NCBI GenBank assembly: GCA_021732215.1
Contig: JAKFVL010000022.1
Location: 1 to 63,217, forward strand
Source of the DNA: Hyphomicrobiales bacterium
Lineage (GTDB): Bacteria; Pseudomonadota; Alphaproteobacteria; Rhizobiales; Xanthobacteraceae
DNA length: 63,217 nucleotides
Direction of reading: 5' to 3'
Below, one piece after another: positions 8,891-17,789 of this stretch (its first letter is position 1; each line of letters begins with the position of its first letter). The position numbers and the translations under genes are program-made. The notes beneath the pieces are model-generated. The model did not search any database. It was not told where the DNA came from and saw nothing but the letters and a program-made list of their open reading frames with translations.

Positions 8891-9044
8891 GGTGCCGTTC
8901 AACGCCCTTCAAAAGGCGGCTCGCGGACCGCCTGAAAACGTCTGGATTATCTGTGGTTTCGCCCGAAAGCGACGCCTGATATCTATCAGCCTTCGCCGTT
9001 CAGGTCGAGAGACCGCGCCCTCGCAGGACACCGCCAAGGCCATC

Positions 9045-10484
9045 ATGCCCGATCTGTCGATTCGCATGCACGACGGCACGCTTGTCGAGGTTCCTGCGGA
9101 CCTCAACGCCATCACGACTTATGTGCTGCTCGAGCAGGAGCGCTGGTTCGAGAAGGAGACCGGCTTTTTCGCCGTGTGGCTGAAGCCCGGCATGACCGCG
9201 ATCGATATCGGGGCCAATCTCGGCGTCTACAGCCTGCCGATGGCCCGCCTCGTCGGGCCGGAGGGACAGGTGTTCGCCTATGAACCGGCCAGCGAGACGC
9301 GGCGTTTGCTCCGCATCAGCAAGGACAGAAACAGCGCCACCAATCTGCACATCAGCGGTGCCGCGCTGTCCGACCGCCCGCGCGAGGGCCGCCTCGCCTT
9401 CGGCGCATCGAGCGAACTCAATGCGCTCGGTGATGGCGGCGCGGGTGAAAGCGTCGCGATCACGACCCTTGATGCCGAGGACGCCGCACGGCAATGGCCG
9501 AGCATCGATGTCATCAAGATCGACGCCGAGGGCGAGGAAGAACGGATCCTGAAGGGCAGTGCCCGGTTCTTCGCCAGGCATTCTCCGCTGGTGATGTTCG
9601 AGATCAAGGCCGGCGACACGATCAACGAGACGCTGCGCGACGCATTTGTGGCGAGGGGATTCGGTATCTATCGACTGCTCGGCGGTGCGCCGGTTCTGGT
9701 GCCGATGGGGGCAGCCGATCCGATCGACAGCTTCGAGCTCAATCTGTTCGCCGCAAAACCCGACCGCGCCGACGCACTGGCGCGCGACGGCTTTCTCGTC
9801 AAGACGGCACCTGCCTGGAGCGCGGCGGATGCGGGTGGCGATCCGCTGGCATTGATCCGCACGCAACCGTTCGGGCCGGACCTCGTTCGCATGATCGGCA
9901 CCGCGCCGGTCGATCCGCAATACGCCACGGGCCTTGCGGCCTATGCGGCGTGGCGCTCGCCCTCATTGCCGTGGCCGCAACGCTTCGCGGCACTTTCATT
10001 CGCCAACGCCGCGATGATGACAGCCTGCGAAAAACAGCCGTCGCTGGCCCGGCTGTCGACCCTCGCCCGCGTCTCATTGGAATTCGGCGCGCGCGGAATG
10101 AGCGCTTATGCGCTGAAGCTCGTGGCCGACCTGCTCAAACGCGGCAGCACGCGCCTCACCGAACCGTTCTGGCCGGGCAGTCCGCGTTTCGATGCGATCG
10201 CGCCAGGCGGCAAGCTGATGGAATGGTTCGCTGTCGCCGCGCTCGAACAATTCGAGCTGTCGGCGACCTTCTCCACCCGCTACGGCCAGTCCGGCATCGA
10301 TCTCGACTGGCTTGCGAAGCAGCCATTCGTCTCGACGGAAATCGGGCGGCGGAGCGTGCTGCGCCGGGCGTTCGCCGGACAACAGACCCCCGTTCCGAAA
10401 CGGCTACTGACGGCGGCCGACGACCATCTCAACGCCGAGCTCTGGCGTCGCGGCCTTGTTCCCAACACCCTCGCCGGCCGATAG
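9045..10484 (+). CDS. FkbM-family methyltransferase with long C-terminal extension
   Basis: A 479-residue protein starting MPDLSIRMHDG. Residues about 40-225 are an FkbM SAM-dependent methyltransferase: AIDIGANLGVYSLPMAR (SAM-binding motif I), VFAYEPAS, and IDVIKIDAEGEEERIL. The last 230 residues or so are helical and not recognised. FkbM enzymes methylate hydroxyls of sugars, lipids or secondary metabolites. The substrate here is unknown, but an envelope glycan is plausible given the nearby second FkbM gene and the TPR/OGT protein. Longer in-frame upstream starts run antisense into gatB and are rejected. Divergent from gatB. Confidence 0.85.
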   Translation: MPDLSIRMHDGTLVEVPADLNAITTYVLLEQERWFEKETGFFAVWLKPGMTAIDIGANLGVYSLPMARLVGPEGQVFAYEPASETRRLLRISKDRNSATNLHISGAALSDRPREGRLAFGASSELNALGDGGAGESVAITTLDAEDAARQWPSIDVIKIDAEGEEERILKGSARFFARHSPLVMFEIKAGDTINETLRDAFVARGFGIYRLLGGAPVLVPMGAADPIDSFELNLFAAKPDRADALARDGFLVKTAPAWSAADAGGDPLALIRTQPFGPDLVRMIGTAPVDPQYATGLAAYAAWRSPSLPWPQRFAALSFANAAMMTACEKQPSLARLSTLARVSLEFGARGMSAYALKLVADLLKRGSTRLTEPFWPGSPRFDAIAPGGKLMEWFAVAALEQFELSATFSTRYGQSGIDLDWLAKQPFVSTEIGRRSVLRRAFAGQQTPVPKRLLTAADDHLNAELWRRGLVPNTLAGR

Positions 10485-10525
10485 TTGTCATATCGTAATC
10501 CTTGGAAGATGGCGCGCGGACCGAC

Positions 10526-11386
10526 ATGATCCAGAATAACCTGCCTCCGCTGTTTCCGATCGCCTCGATCTTGCCGCCCGTCCCGCGCATCAAGATCGTC
10601 GATGTCGGCGCCATGAGCCTCGGCGAAGGCACCGAGCCTTACGCAGCGTTGATGGCGTCTGTGCCGTGCGATCTTTACGGCTTCGAGCCCGTCGAAGCCG
10701 AATTGAAGAAGCTGCAGGCCAACGCCAGGCCAGGACACCATTTTCTTCCCCATTTCATCGGCGATGGCTCGCGCCGCACCTTCCACGAATGCAATTTTCC
10801 CATGACCTCGTCGCTGTTCGAGCCGAACACGGCCTTGCTCGCGAAATTCAACAACCTCGAAGAGCTGGTCCGGGTTCAAAAAAGCTATCCGGTCGAGACC
10901 AGGCGGCTCGACGACATTCCGCAGCTCAAAGACACCGATCTGCTAAAGGTCGATGTTCAGGGCGCCGAGCTAATGGTGTTTCAAGGCGCGGTTAGTGTGC
11001 TCGAGACTGCGCTGGTGCTGCACACCGAAGTCGAGTTCGTACAGATCTACAAGGACCAGCCGCTGTTTGGCGATATCGACGTCTTTTTGCGCTCGAAGGG
11101 TTTCGTGCTGCATCAACTGCAACCGGCGGGACGCGCGTTCAAACCGCTGCTGGCCAACAACGACGTCAATGCGATGCTCAGCCAGTTTCTGTGGGGGGAC
11201 GCGATCTACGTCCGCGATTTCATGTCGTTCGACAAACTGCCGGGACCGGCACTGCTCAAGCTCGCGACCATCATGCACACCAACTACCGCTCGGTAGACA
11301 TGGCGGCATCTGCGCTCGAAGCCCACGATCGTCAAAACAAAACCAGCCTGCAGCAGACTTATATTGCCAGGCTGATGGGCCGCTGA
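10526..11386 (+). CDS. FkbM-family methyltransferase
   Basis: A 286-residue protein with the FkbM fold: KIVDVGAMSLGEG (degenerate glycine motif), CDLYGFEPVEAE, ETRRLDDIPQLKDTDLLKVDVQGAE, then LVLHTEVEFVQIYKDQPLF, a stretch common in this subfamily. It starts 41 bases after the first FkbM gene on the same strand, so the two are probably co-transcribed. The proteins are too divergent to be recent duplicates. The substrate is unknown. An in-frame TTG eight codons upstream is possible, but the ATG is preferred. Confidence 0.85.
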   Translation: MIQNNLPPLFPIASILPPVPRIKIVDVGAMSLGEGTEPYAALMASVPCDLYGFEPVEAELKKLQANARPGHHFLPHFIGDGSRRTFHECNFPMTSSLFEPNTALLAKFNNLEELVRVQKSYPVETRRLDDIPQLKDTDLLKVDVQGAELMVFQGAVSVLETALVLHTEVEFVQIYKDQPLFGDIDVFLRSKGFVLHQLQPAGRAFKPLLANNDVNAMLSQFLWGDAIYVRDFMSFDKLPGPALLKLATIMHTNYRSVDMAASALEAHDRQNKTSLQQTYIARLMGR

Positions 11387-11398
11387 CCGCACCTGGGA

Positions 11399-12781
11399 TC
11401 AGAGCCTCCGGCGGAACGCCTGATAGGGTCCACTCTCGCGCAGCGCGTCCGCGCCGCCCTGGATCAGAAGATCGATCTGCTCCGCCGGAAGCGAGAAGCG
11501 CGTCGGGATCGCGTTGAGAATTCCCGCCCGCGCCGGACCCAGCCGCTCGAAGCTCACGCGATCGATGAAAACAATCACATCGCCGCAGCGCCAGCCCGGA
11601 CCGGCCCCAAGCCGCGCACGTTCCGCCGCCGACAGGCTGCAGCGCCAGCGCTTGACCCGCGCGGTCCAGTCATTCACGAGCGTCGAGAACGCCGCGTAGC
11701 TCGACCGCACGCTGGCATCGATCGCCGTGTCGGCCGCAGCCGACACCAGTTCGACGCCGCTCGGCCCCTCGACCCGCTGCGCGAAGTCACCGGAAATCCC
11801 GCGCCCGGCATCGACGACCACGAACATCATCCGCCGCACCTTCACCGCCTGCCGTTCCGTCATCGGCTCGAACGGCCGCTGCGCCGCCAGCATGCCGATG
11901 CTGAAGCCCGACAGGCCGTAGTTATCGACCAGACCGCCATCGAGCAGCTTCACATATTTCATCGAGCCGTCGTGATAGCGCGCGTTGGCCTCGGCGAACG
12001 ATTTCAGCAACGGTTGCGCATTGGGATCGCGCCGCGCCCGCTCGATCCAGGCCGGCAGCTGGGCCCGGCATCCGCCCGGATACGTTTCCAGCACAATCGG
12101 CGCAAACGCCAGCGGCACCGCGGCCGATGCCGCCACCGCCTCCGAGATGCGATAGCTGCGGATGTCGCTGCACAGCGCGTCGAATGCGGTCTTGCCGAAC
12201 ACGAACGGCGTGCGGTTGTAGATGTCGGAAGCGTTGATCCAGACCCGCGGCCGCCGGTCTTCGCGGAACGCATCGAAACGTGCGCCGTCGAACAGGTTGC
12301 GGTCGAGCCAATCGCGAAACTGGCTGTCGTTGACGCCGCCGCCAAGCGCGCGGCCGATATTACCGAGCGAAACCTGCGTGCTCAGCGCTTCCTCCGCATT
12401 GCGCAGCAGGAAACGTTCGCGAAAATCCGCCAGCGCATCGCGCTTCTTCAAGCCGAAATAGGCGGCGGTCACCGCGCCGCCGGAGACCCCCGACACGAAG
12501 TCGACACGGTCGAGCAGCGATCTGGTCTGACTGGAGCCGGCGCGCGTGCGTTCAAGTTCGCTGAGCACGCCGAAGGAGAACGCGGCCGCGCGGGTGCCGC
12601 CGCCGGAGAACGCCAGCGCCAGCAGCACATCGTCGTCGTAAGCTGTAATTTCGCGGCCGACATTGTTGTCGGCGAGCGCCGCGCCGAGTGGAGCATTTCC
12701 CGGAAGGTTGTAGACCGACGCGCAACCCGCAAGGATCGCCGCGCAAGCCGCACCCGACGCAATTTTGATCAACGCCCGCAC
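11399..12781 (-). CDS. Patatin-like phospholipase lipoprotein
   Basis: A 460-residue lipoprotein. The signal peptide ends in the lipobox LAGC, with the lipidated cysteine at residue 20. The patatin fold is complete: oxyanion-hole loop AFSGGGTRAAAFS (57-69), nucleophile motif GVSGG with Ser100, and catalytic Asp281 in LLDGGLVDNYG. It should be an envelope-anchored acyl hydrolase acting on phospholipids or related lipids. Start: GTG with GGGAG 5 bases upstream. Its 3' end is convergent with, and only 12 bases from, the FkbM gene. No dedicated partner is visible. Confidence 0.9.
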   Translation of the reverse strand: MRALIKIASGAACAAILAGCASVYNLPGNAPLGAALADNNVGREITAYDDDVLLALAFSGGGTRAAAFSFGVLSELERTRAGSSQTRSLLDRVDFVSGVSGGAVTAAYFGLKKRDALADFRERFLLRNAEEALSTQVSLGNIGRALGGGVNDSQFRDWLDRNLFDGARFDAFREDRRPRVWINASDIYNRTPFVFGKTAFDALCSDIRSYRISEAVAASAAVPLAFAPIVLETYPGGCRAQLPAWIERARRDPNAQPLLKSFAEANARYHDGSMKYVKLLDGGLVDNYGLSGFSIGMLAAQRPFEPMTERQAVKVRRMMFVVVDAGRGISGDFAQRVEGPSGVELVSAAADTAIDASVRSSYAAFSTLVNDWTARVKRWRCSLSAAERARLGAGPGWRCGDVIVFIDRVSFERLGPARAGILNAIPTRFSLPAEQIDLLIQGGADALRESGPYQAFRRRL

Positions 12782-12933
12782 GCAAACTCCCGCCCGACGG
12801 TCTCAATGTACCACAGACCGATATGCTTCCACCGCCGCGCAGCGGATCAGTGCATCGATACGGTTAACAAGGGAACCGGAACGCTCACACTGGATTGAAT
12901 TGTATCGACACATCCAGACACTAGAGTTGCGGC

Positions 12934-13323
12934 ATGAACATGATCTTCGCGCGGCTTGGCGCCATTCTCTACACAGCCTGGGGCGTCTTCCACGTTTACG
13001 TGGCCTGGCAGATTTATACCTTGGGCTTGACCGAACAGGGCATCGCGCAAGGACGGCTGTTTCAGCTTGCCGCCTACATGCTGACGATCTCGCTGTTCGC
13101 CATCGTGGTCGCGGTGACGCGAAACTGGCGCAACGACAACCTGGGCTACTGGCTCAATATCGTTGTCGTGAGCTGGGCCGATATCATCTGGGTGCTGGTC
13201 GTCGTGCTGCCCGGCTATGTGCCGATGGCGCGCGGTCTGATTCCGCCAGCGGTCTGGGTTGCAGCGGCAATCTGCTCGACGATTGCGCGGCGCGTGCGAG
13301 CTCCGCAGTTGGCGCAGGCTTAG
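12934..13323 (+). CDS. Four-helix integral membrane protein, unknown
   Basis: A 129-residue hydrophobic protein with four predicted transmembrane segments (about 6-28, 43-64, 72-92 and 98-117) joined by short loops, and a conserved-looking FHVYVAW in the first helix. No catalytic motif and no family I can name. It is monocistronic: divergent from the patatin gene and convergent with the toxin gene ending at 13366. Confidence 0.7.
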   Translation: MNMIFARLGAILYTAWGVFHVYVAWQIYTLGLTEQGIAQGRLFQLAAYMLTISLFAIVVAVTRNWRNDNLGYWLNIVVVSWADIIWVLVVVLPGYVPMARGLIPPAVWVAAAICSTIARRVRAPQLAQA

Positions 13324-13365
13324 CGGCGTGTTCATTACGACGAACGAGTGACTGGTGCGCGACAG

Positions 13366-13776
13366 TTAGCACGCCATTGCGCGAACGTGCCCCCTATCCG
13401 AATAGTCCAGCATCGCCCTGTCGCTTGTGAGGATGGTCAAATCAAACTCGCGCGCTGTGGCAACGATGATCCGGTCGGCGGGGTCCCGCAACGGCGCATC
13501 GGGCAGGAAGCTCGAGGCGATCAGAACTGCGGGCGGCATATCCGCAAGCAGAAGGCGCGACAGCCGAAGAAGCTGCGCGAACCATCGTTCGGGCGGCAGC
13601 GTCAGGTTCAGCCGTCCGCGCGAAACCAACAACCCGATCTCCCAGGCCGAGATTGGAGAAATGTAAATCGGCTCATTCGCTTCATACGCTCGCTGCACTT
13701 CGACTTTCGCCTTGTCCGCTTTCGTCCCATCGACCGCGAGAAAAATCAGGGCAGACGTATCCAGCAACAAGGCCAT
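13366..13776 (-). CDS. PIN-domain ribonuclease toxin (VapC-like)
   Basis: A 136-residue PIN-domain protein, probably the RNase toxin of a type II toxin-antitoxin pair. The acidic metal-binding set is complete: Asp6 in LLLDTSAL, Glu46 in SAWEIGLL, Asp98/Asp101 in RDPADRIIVATA, and Asp119 in LTSDRAML. Its ATG follows the stop of the upstream gene by a single base, typical of coupled antitoxin-toxin translation. The longer in-frame extension overlaps the antitoxin gene and is rejected. The substrate RNA cannot be inferred. Confidence 0.88.
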   Translation of the reverse strand: MALLLDTSALIFLAVDGTKADKAKVEVQRAYEANEPIYISPISAWEIGLLVSRGRLNLTLPPERWFAQLLRLSRLLLADMPPAVLIASSFLPDAPLRDPADRIIVATAREFDLTILTSDRAMLDYSDRGHVRAMAC

Positions 13777-13777
13777 G

Positions 13778-14176
13778 CTAATCCTGCCCGCGAGGCCGAC
13801 CGAACGCGATCGCGGCCCACTCAGGATCTGCGGGTGCTGCAAGATCGGTGTTTGCTTCGATCGTGATTGTCCCTCGCATGCATCCGAACAGCGGATGCTG
13901 TCCGCGCGGGCCAGCATCCCCGCCCGAAGATGGGGTTATGGCCCTGCGAAACACCAGTTTGCGTCCGGCTGTATCGACCTGCTCGGTCTGAAAACCGGCA
14001 TCGAGCCAAACCCTGGTCATGGGATTGTTCGAAGGGTTGTTGCTCCACCAGGCCGGATAGCGCTGCGACGCCGGCAGCTTTCCGCCAATAACACGCTCGA
14101 TGTCGGCAAAGCTCATCCGAATGTGCGTGGCTTTGTGCTTGCTGAGGAAGTTTCCCAGAGCCTCGTATTTGCCCAT
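13778..14176 (-). CDS. Antitoxin: DUF7662-like domain fused to a PIN-neutralising tail
   Basis: A 132-residue protein directly upstream of the PIN toxin. Residues 1-78 resemble DUF7662 (MGKYEALGNFLS..., YPAWWSNNPSN, VWLDAGFQTEQVD, LVFRR), not a standard AbrB, Phd or RHH antitoxin domain. After a Gly/Pro-rich linker, residues 96-121 (LFGCMRGTITIEANTDL, ADPEW) resemble the short tail found at the C-terminus of many antitoxins paired with PIN toxins. The start is supported by GGAGGAG 8 bases upstream. An AT-rich palindromic region lies 50 bases upstream. The antitoxin role is inference from order, coupling and tail. Confidence 0.75.
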   Translation of the reverse strand: MGKYEALGNFLSKHKATHIRMSFADIERVIGGKLPASQRYPAWWSNNPSNNPMTRVWLDAGFQTEQVDTAGRKLVFRRAITPSSGGDAGPRGQHPLFGCMRGTITIEANTDLAAPADPEWAAIAFGRPRGQD

Positions 14177-14205
14177 GCCTCGTCTCTCCTCCAGGCTTGG
14201 AAGAG

Positions 14206-14249
14206 GTAAAACTTACTTTATATTACTACAGCTGTAAAGTTACTTTTAC
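14206..14249 (-). promoter_or_regulatory. Candidate operator/promoter of the toxin-antitoxin operon
   Basis: A markedly AT-rich island in GC-rich DNA. It holds a perfect 10-bp palindrome TACAGCTGTA (14227-14236) and flanking imperfect 11-base inverted arms (14206-14216 and 14239-14249, 9 of 11 matching). GTAA-starting boxes recur on the minus strand. It lies just upstream of the antitoxin gene and overlaps the gatA stop codon. Autoregulation by the antitoxin is the expected use, but a clean -35/-10 pair is not evident. Confidence 0.5.
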
Positions 14250-15724
14250 CACCACTTCACTGGTGGCGTGAAGCGTCCCGCGGACTGCTCCATTATTTCG
14301 CCGAGCGAGAACAGCGTCTCTTCCTCGAACGGCCGTCCGATCAGTTGCAGGCCGAGCGGCAAGCCTTGCGCATCGCTGCCTGCGGGCACGGCGATGCCGG
14401 GGAGTCCCGCCATGTTCACCGTCACCGTGAAGATGTCGTTGAGATACATCTCGACCGGATCGGCCTGGCCCTTCTCGCCGATGCCGAACGCCGCCGACGG
14501 CGTCGCGGGGGTGAGGATCGCCTGCACCCCTTGCGCGAAGCAATCCTCAAAATCCTTCTTGATGAGGGTGCGGACCTTCTGCGCGCGCAGATAATAGGCG
14601 TCGTAATAGCCGGCGGAGAGCACATAGGTGCCGATCATGATGCGGCGGCGCACCTCCGGCCCAAAGCCTTCGGCGCGGGTGTTCTCGTACATGTCGCCGA
14701 TGGCACGGCCCGGCACGCGCAACCCGTAGCGCACGCCATCATATCGCGCGAGGTTCGATGACGCTTCTGCGGGGGCCACGATGTAATAGGCCGGCAGCGC
14801 GTATTTGGTGTGCGGCAACGAGATATCGACCAGCTCCGCGCCAGCGGCTTTCAGCCAGTCCGCGCCCTGCTGCCACAGCTTCTCGATTTCGGCCGGCATG
14901 CCCTCGAGCCGGTATTCTTTCGGAATGCCGATCTTCATGCCCTTGACCGATTGGCCGATCGCTTTTTCGTAATCCGGCACAGCGATATCGGCCGAGGTGG
15001 TGTCCTTCGGATCGTGCCCCGCCATCGAGCGCATCAGGATCGCGGTGTCCCGCACCGTTTTCGCCACCGGCCCCGCCTGATCGAGCGACGAGGCGAACGC
15101 GACGATGCCCCAGCGCGAACAGCGGCCGTAGGTCGGCTTCAGTCCGACGATGCCGGTGAACGCAGCCGGCTGGCGGATCGAGCCTCCGGTGTCGGTCGCA
15201 GTCGCGCCCAGACAAAGACCGGCGGACACCGCTGCAACCGATCCACCGGACGAACCGCCGGGGACCAGCTTCGTCTCGGAACCGTTGCGCCGCCACGGAT
15301 TGGCGACCGGGCCAAAACACGAGGTCTCGTTCGACGAACCCATGGCGAACTCGTCGTTGTTGAGCTTGCCGAGCATCACCGCGCCGTCGCGCCAGAGTTG
15401 CGCGGTCACTGTCGACTCGTAAGGTGGCACGAAGTTGCCGAGAATCTTCGAGCACGCGGTGGTGCGCACGCCCTTGGTTGCGAACAAATCCTTGATGCCA
15501 AGCGGGATGCCGTTGAGCGGCCCGCCCTCGCCCTTGGCGATCCTTGCGTCGGCGTCCTGCGCCATGGCGCGCGCCTGCTCCGGGGTTTCCAGCACGAATG
15601 CGTTGAGCGAACGCGCCTGCTCCACCGCGGCGAGATGCGCGTCAGTCAGTTCAATGGCCTTGAAGGATTTTTTCGCGAGGCCGTCTCGAGCCTCGGCAAG
15701 TGTCAGCGACGTCAGATCAGTCAT
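14246..15724 (-). CDS. gatA: Asp-tRNA(Asn)/Glu-tRNA(Gln) amidotransferase subunit A
   Basis: Amidase-signature glutaminase subunit that supplies ammonia for tRNA-dependent amidation. The 492-residue product shows the Ser-cisSer-Lys machinery: [14 protein letters not shown] (catalytic Lys) and [15 protein letters not shown] (Ser pair and nucleophile), followed by [12 protein letters not shown], a GatA signature. The C-terminal [13 protein letters not shown] is also typical. Its ATG overlaps the stop of the 81-residue gene upstream (ATGA). gatC follows further upstream and gatB is about 5.4 kb away. Confidence 0.97.
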   Translation of the reverse strand: MTDLTSLTLAEARDGLAKKSFKAIELTDAHLAAVEQARSLNAFVLETPEQARAMAQDADARIAKGEGGPLNGIPLGIKDLFATKGVRTTACSKILGNFVPPYESTVTAQLWRDGAVMLGKLNNDEFAMGSSNETSCFGPVANPWRRNGSETKLVPGGSSGGSVAAVSAGLCLGATATDTGGSIRQPAAFTGIVGLKPTYGRCSRWGIVAFASSLDQAGPVAKTVRDTAILMRSMAGHDPKDTTSADIAVPDYEKAIGQSVKGMKIGIPKEYRLEGMPAEIEKLWQQGADWLKAAGAELVDISLPHTKYALPAYYIVAPAEASSNLARYDGVRYGLRVPGRAIGDMYENTRAEGFGPEVRRRIMIGTYVLSAGYYDAYYLRAQKVRTLIKKDFEDCFAQGVQAILTPATPSAAFGIGEKGQADPVEMYLNDIFTVTVNMAGLPGIAVPAGSDAQGLPLGLQLIGRPFEEETLFSLGEIMEQSAGRFTPPVKWW

Positions 15725-15966
15725 TCATCAACCGGATCGCAAGAGAACGGATTCGCGGGCCTTTTCGCGGGATTGGCCCGAGGCTTTTCGCCGGACGGAA
15801 AGTGGGTCGACAGCGCGGTGTCCTCGACAGTGGTGCTCGCCATCATGGCATCGAGGGCGGCATCCATTGCCTTGTCCGGGCTGGCCTGCACGCCCTGCTT
15901 CTCCATGGCATCGAGATAATCCATGTAGGCCTGATACGCCTTCTCGCTGTCGCAGAGCATGCACAT
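15721..15966 (-). CDS. Small conserved-type protein between gatC and gatA, CxxC start
   Basis: An 81-residue protein beginning [21 protein letters not shown], with a CxxC pair at the extreme N-terminus followed by an amphipathic helix and a Pro/Lys-rich, probably disordered tail. GGAAGG about 7 bases upstream supports the start. Its TGA overlaps the gatA ATG by four bases, and gatC lies 21 bases upstream, so it is wedged inside the gat operon. I recognise no family. A metal- or redox-responsive role would be guesswork. Confidence 0.75.
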   Translation of the reverse strand: MCMLCDSEKAYQAYMDYLDAMEKQGVQASPDKAMDAALDAMMASTTVEDTALSTHFPSGEKPRANPAKRPANPFSCDPVDE

Positions 15967-15987
15967 GGCAGAACCTTCCGGCGCACC

Positions 15988-16275
15988 CTACTCGACGACC
16001 TTGGGAACGAGAAAGAAGTGATCCTCGGTCGCGGGCGCATTCGACAGCACCGCATCCGCAATTTCGCCGTCGGTCACCACGTCGGCGCGCTTTTTCATCG
16101 CCATCGGCGTGACCGACGTCATCGGCTCGACACCCTCGACGTTGACTTCCTGGAGTTGCTCGACGAACGCCAGCATGGCGTTGATCTCGCCCTGCAGGTG
16201 GGCGACTTCGCTGTCCTTGACGGCGATCCGGGCGAGATGGGCGATCCGGCGCGTGGTGGCGGCATCGACTGACAT
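15988..16275 (-). CDS. gatC: Asp-tRNA(Asn)/Glu-tRNA(Gln) amidotransferase subunit C
   Basis: A 95-residue stabilising subunit that wraps GatA and GatB. Recognised by its full-length GatC pattern: [15 protein letters not shown], the [22 protein letters not shown] helix-loop region and the C-terminal [10 protein letters not shown]. First gene of a gatC - 81-residue protein - gatA transcript. The leftward start lies about 70 bases from the nitronate monooxygenase stop. Confidence 0.96.
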   Translation of the reverse strand: MSVDAATTRRIAHLARIAVKDSEVAHLQGEINAMLAFVEQLQEVNVEGVEPMTSVTPMAMKKRADVVTDGEIADAVLSNAPATEDHFFLVPKVVE

Positions 16276-16342
16276 TATAATGAGTTCCTGATTCAGCCCG
16301 CCGTATAGCGCATCAGCCCCGAAAGTGGGACCGGAATCCGGC

Positions 16343-17422
16343 CTAAATCGCCGCCATTTGCGCGAGCCGGTGCAGCCCGGCTGCAGCCAGCGCCCGCGTC
16401 AGATCGGCGGCCGGCATTTCGCGGCCAATCGACTGCGCCTGGCCGGACCAGAGATTGGTGAAATCGCTCTTGCCTGCCTTTTCCGCAGCCGCCTTGAGCG
16501 GCCCCAGCGGGGTCGCGGCATGCGGAAACGCAGGCGCGTCCTCGGACAACGGCCCGACCTCGTCCATCAGCCGGTTGAGGATGCCGCGCGCTGGACGGCC
16601 CGTCATGACATTGGTGATGACCGTGGAATCATCGGCAGCGTTGCCGAGCGCCGCGCGCCCGACCGCGCTGACCTTGGATTCCGGACAACGCAGATAGGCC
16701 GAACCGATTTGCACGCCGGCTGCCCCCAGCATAAACGCCGCTGCGATGCCGCGGCCGTCGGCGATGCCGCCAGCGGCAATCACCGGCACGCGCACCGCAT
16801 CCACCACCTGTGGCACCAGCGCGAAGGTTCCGATCTGCGAGGCGACACTCTCGGTCAGGAACATGCCGCGATGACCGCCGGCCTCCGCCCCTTGGGCGAT
16901 GATCGCGTCCGCGCCGTTGTCCTCGAGCCACTGCGCCTCGCGCACGATGGTCGCCGATGAAATTACCACGCAGCCGGCCGCCTTGACGCGATTCATGTAG
17001 GCCTTGTCGGGCAGGCCGAAATGAAAGCTGACAACCTCCGGCTTCAAATCCTCGACCAGTTCACACATCGCGCCATCGAACGGCGCGCGGTTGGCAGACG
17101 CAATCGGCGCGGCCGGATCGATGCCATACTCCTTGTAATAGGAACCGAGCCGCTTCTTCCAGACCGTTTCCTGCGCCGGATTCTGATCGACGGCCTTGTG
17201 CGTGAAGAAATTCAGATTGATCGGCGCACTCACCCGCTGGCGGATGATCTGCACCTGCTCCCGCGCCTTCTCAACCGTGATCATCGCGCACGGCAGCGAA
17301 CAAAGCGCCCCACCTTCCGCAGCCCCAATCGCGATATCCGCATCCTGCACACCGGCCATCGGCGCCTGGAGAATGGGGACCCCGATCTTGAACAGGTCGA
17401 GCAATCTGCGGTCGGGCCACAT
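16343..17422 (-). CDS. Nitronate monooxygenase (2-nitropropane dioxygenase family)
   Basis: A 359-residue FMN-dependent TIM barrel that oxidises propionate-3-nitronate or similar nitroalkanes. Visible hallmarks: [23 protein letters not shown] at the N-terminus, [19 protein letters not shown] (catalytic His region of class I enzymes), [30 protein letters not shown] (FMN phosphate loop) and the C-terminal LWSGQAQ. Single gene. The physiological nitronate source is not indicated by neighbours. Confidence 0.93.
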   Translation of the reverse strand: MWPDRRLLDLFKIGVPILQAPMAGVQDADIAIGAAEGGALCSLPCAMITVEKAREQVQIIRQRVSAPINLNFFTHKAVDQNPAQETVWKKRLGSYYKEYGIDPAAPIASANRAPFDGAMCELVEDLKPEVVSFHFGLPDKAYMNRVKAAGCVVISSATIVREAQWLEDNGADAIIAQGAEAGGHRGMFLTESVASQIGTFALVPQVVDAVRVPVIAAGGIADGRGIAAAFMLGAAGVQIGSAYLRCPESKVSAVGRAALGNAADDSTVITNVMTGRPARGILNRLMDEVGPLSEDAPAFPHAATPLGPLKAAAEKAGKSDFTNLWSGQAQSIGREMPAADLTRALAAAGLHRLAQMAAI

Positions 17423-17508
17423 GGTCGCAATCCTCGATTTGTTTTGATTGGGGTGCGCCGCGCGTCGTTGCCAGCCTGCTCTTGAATATCACGCCATGGC
17501 AGGCGCGG

Positions 17509-17733
17509 CTATGCGCTGACGCCTTTGCTGAGATGCCAGCGCCGCAATGCCACCAGCGACCAGATCGCCTCGACGACCCCGAACGGCCAAGCGCCCTGCA
17601 GAAAGCCATAGATCGAGCCGAGCGCGCATGCGGCTGCGAAAGCGAGGATGAACCGGTGGCTGCGATCCTCCAGCGCATAGCAGACCAGCATTGCCGTGAC
17701 CGCGAAGAGACCAAACCAGGTGAGCGCGTCCAT
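17509..17733 (-). CDS. Small three-helix membrane protein
   Basis: A 74-residue hydrophobic protein starting MDALTWFGLFAVTAM, with three membrane segments (about 3-18, 26-45 and 48-62) and a basic tail ending RRWHLSKGVSA. It has the look of the small conserved hypothetical membrane proteins of Rhizobiales, but I know of no function. The start is chosen at the first Met of the hydrophobic core; the ribosome binding site is weak. Divergent from ruvX, 56 bases apart. Confidence 0.7.
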   Translation of the reverse strand: MDALTWFGLFAVTAMLVCYALEDRSHRFILAFAAACALGSIYGFLQGAWPFGVVEAIWSLVALRRWHLSKGVSA

Positions 17734-17789
17734 TGCTGAGGATACTTTCGCTGTTGGGACTCGCATCCGCCGCATGTTAAGCGAGGCCA

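Noticed and set aside
8634-9044. Long N-terminal extension of the first FkbM protein
   Set aside because: It runs antisense to the gatB 5' end and lacks the FkbM pattern; the start at 9045 fits the domain.
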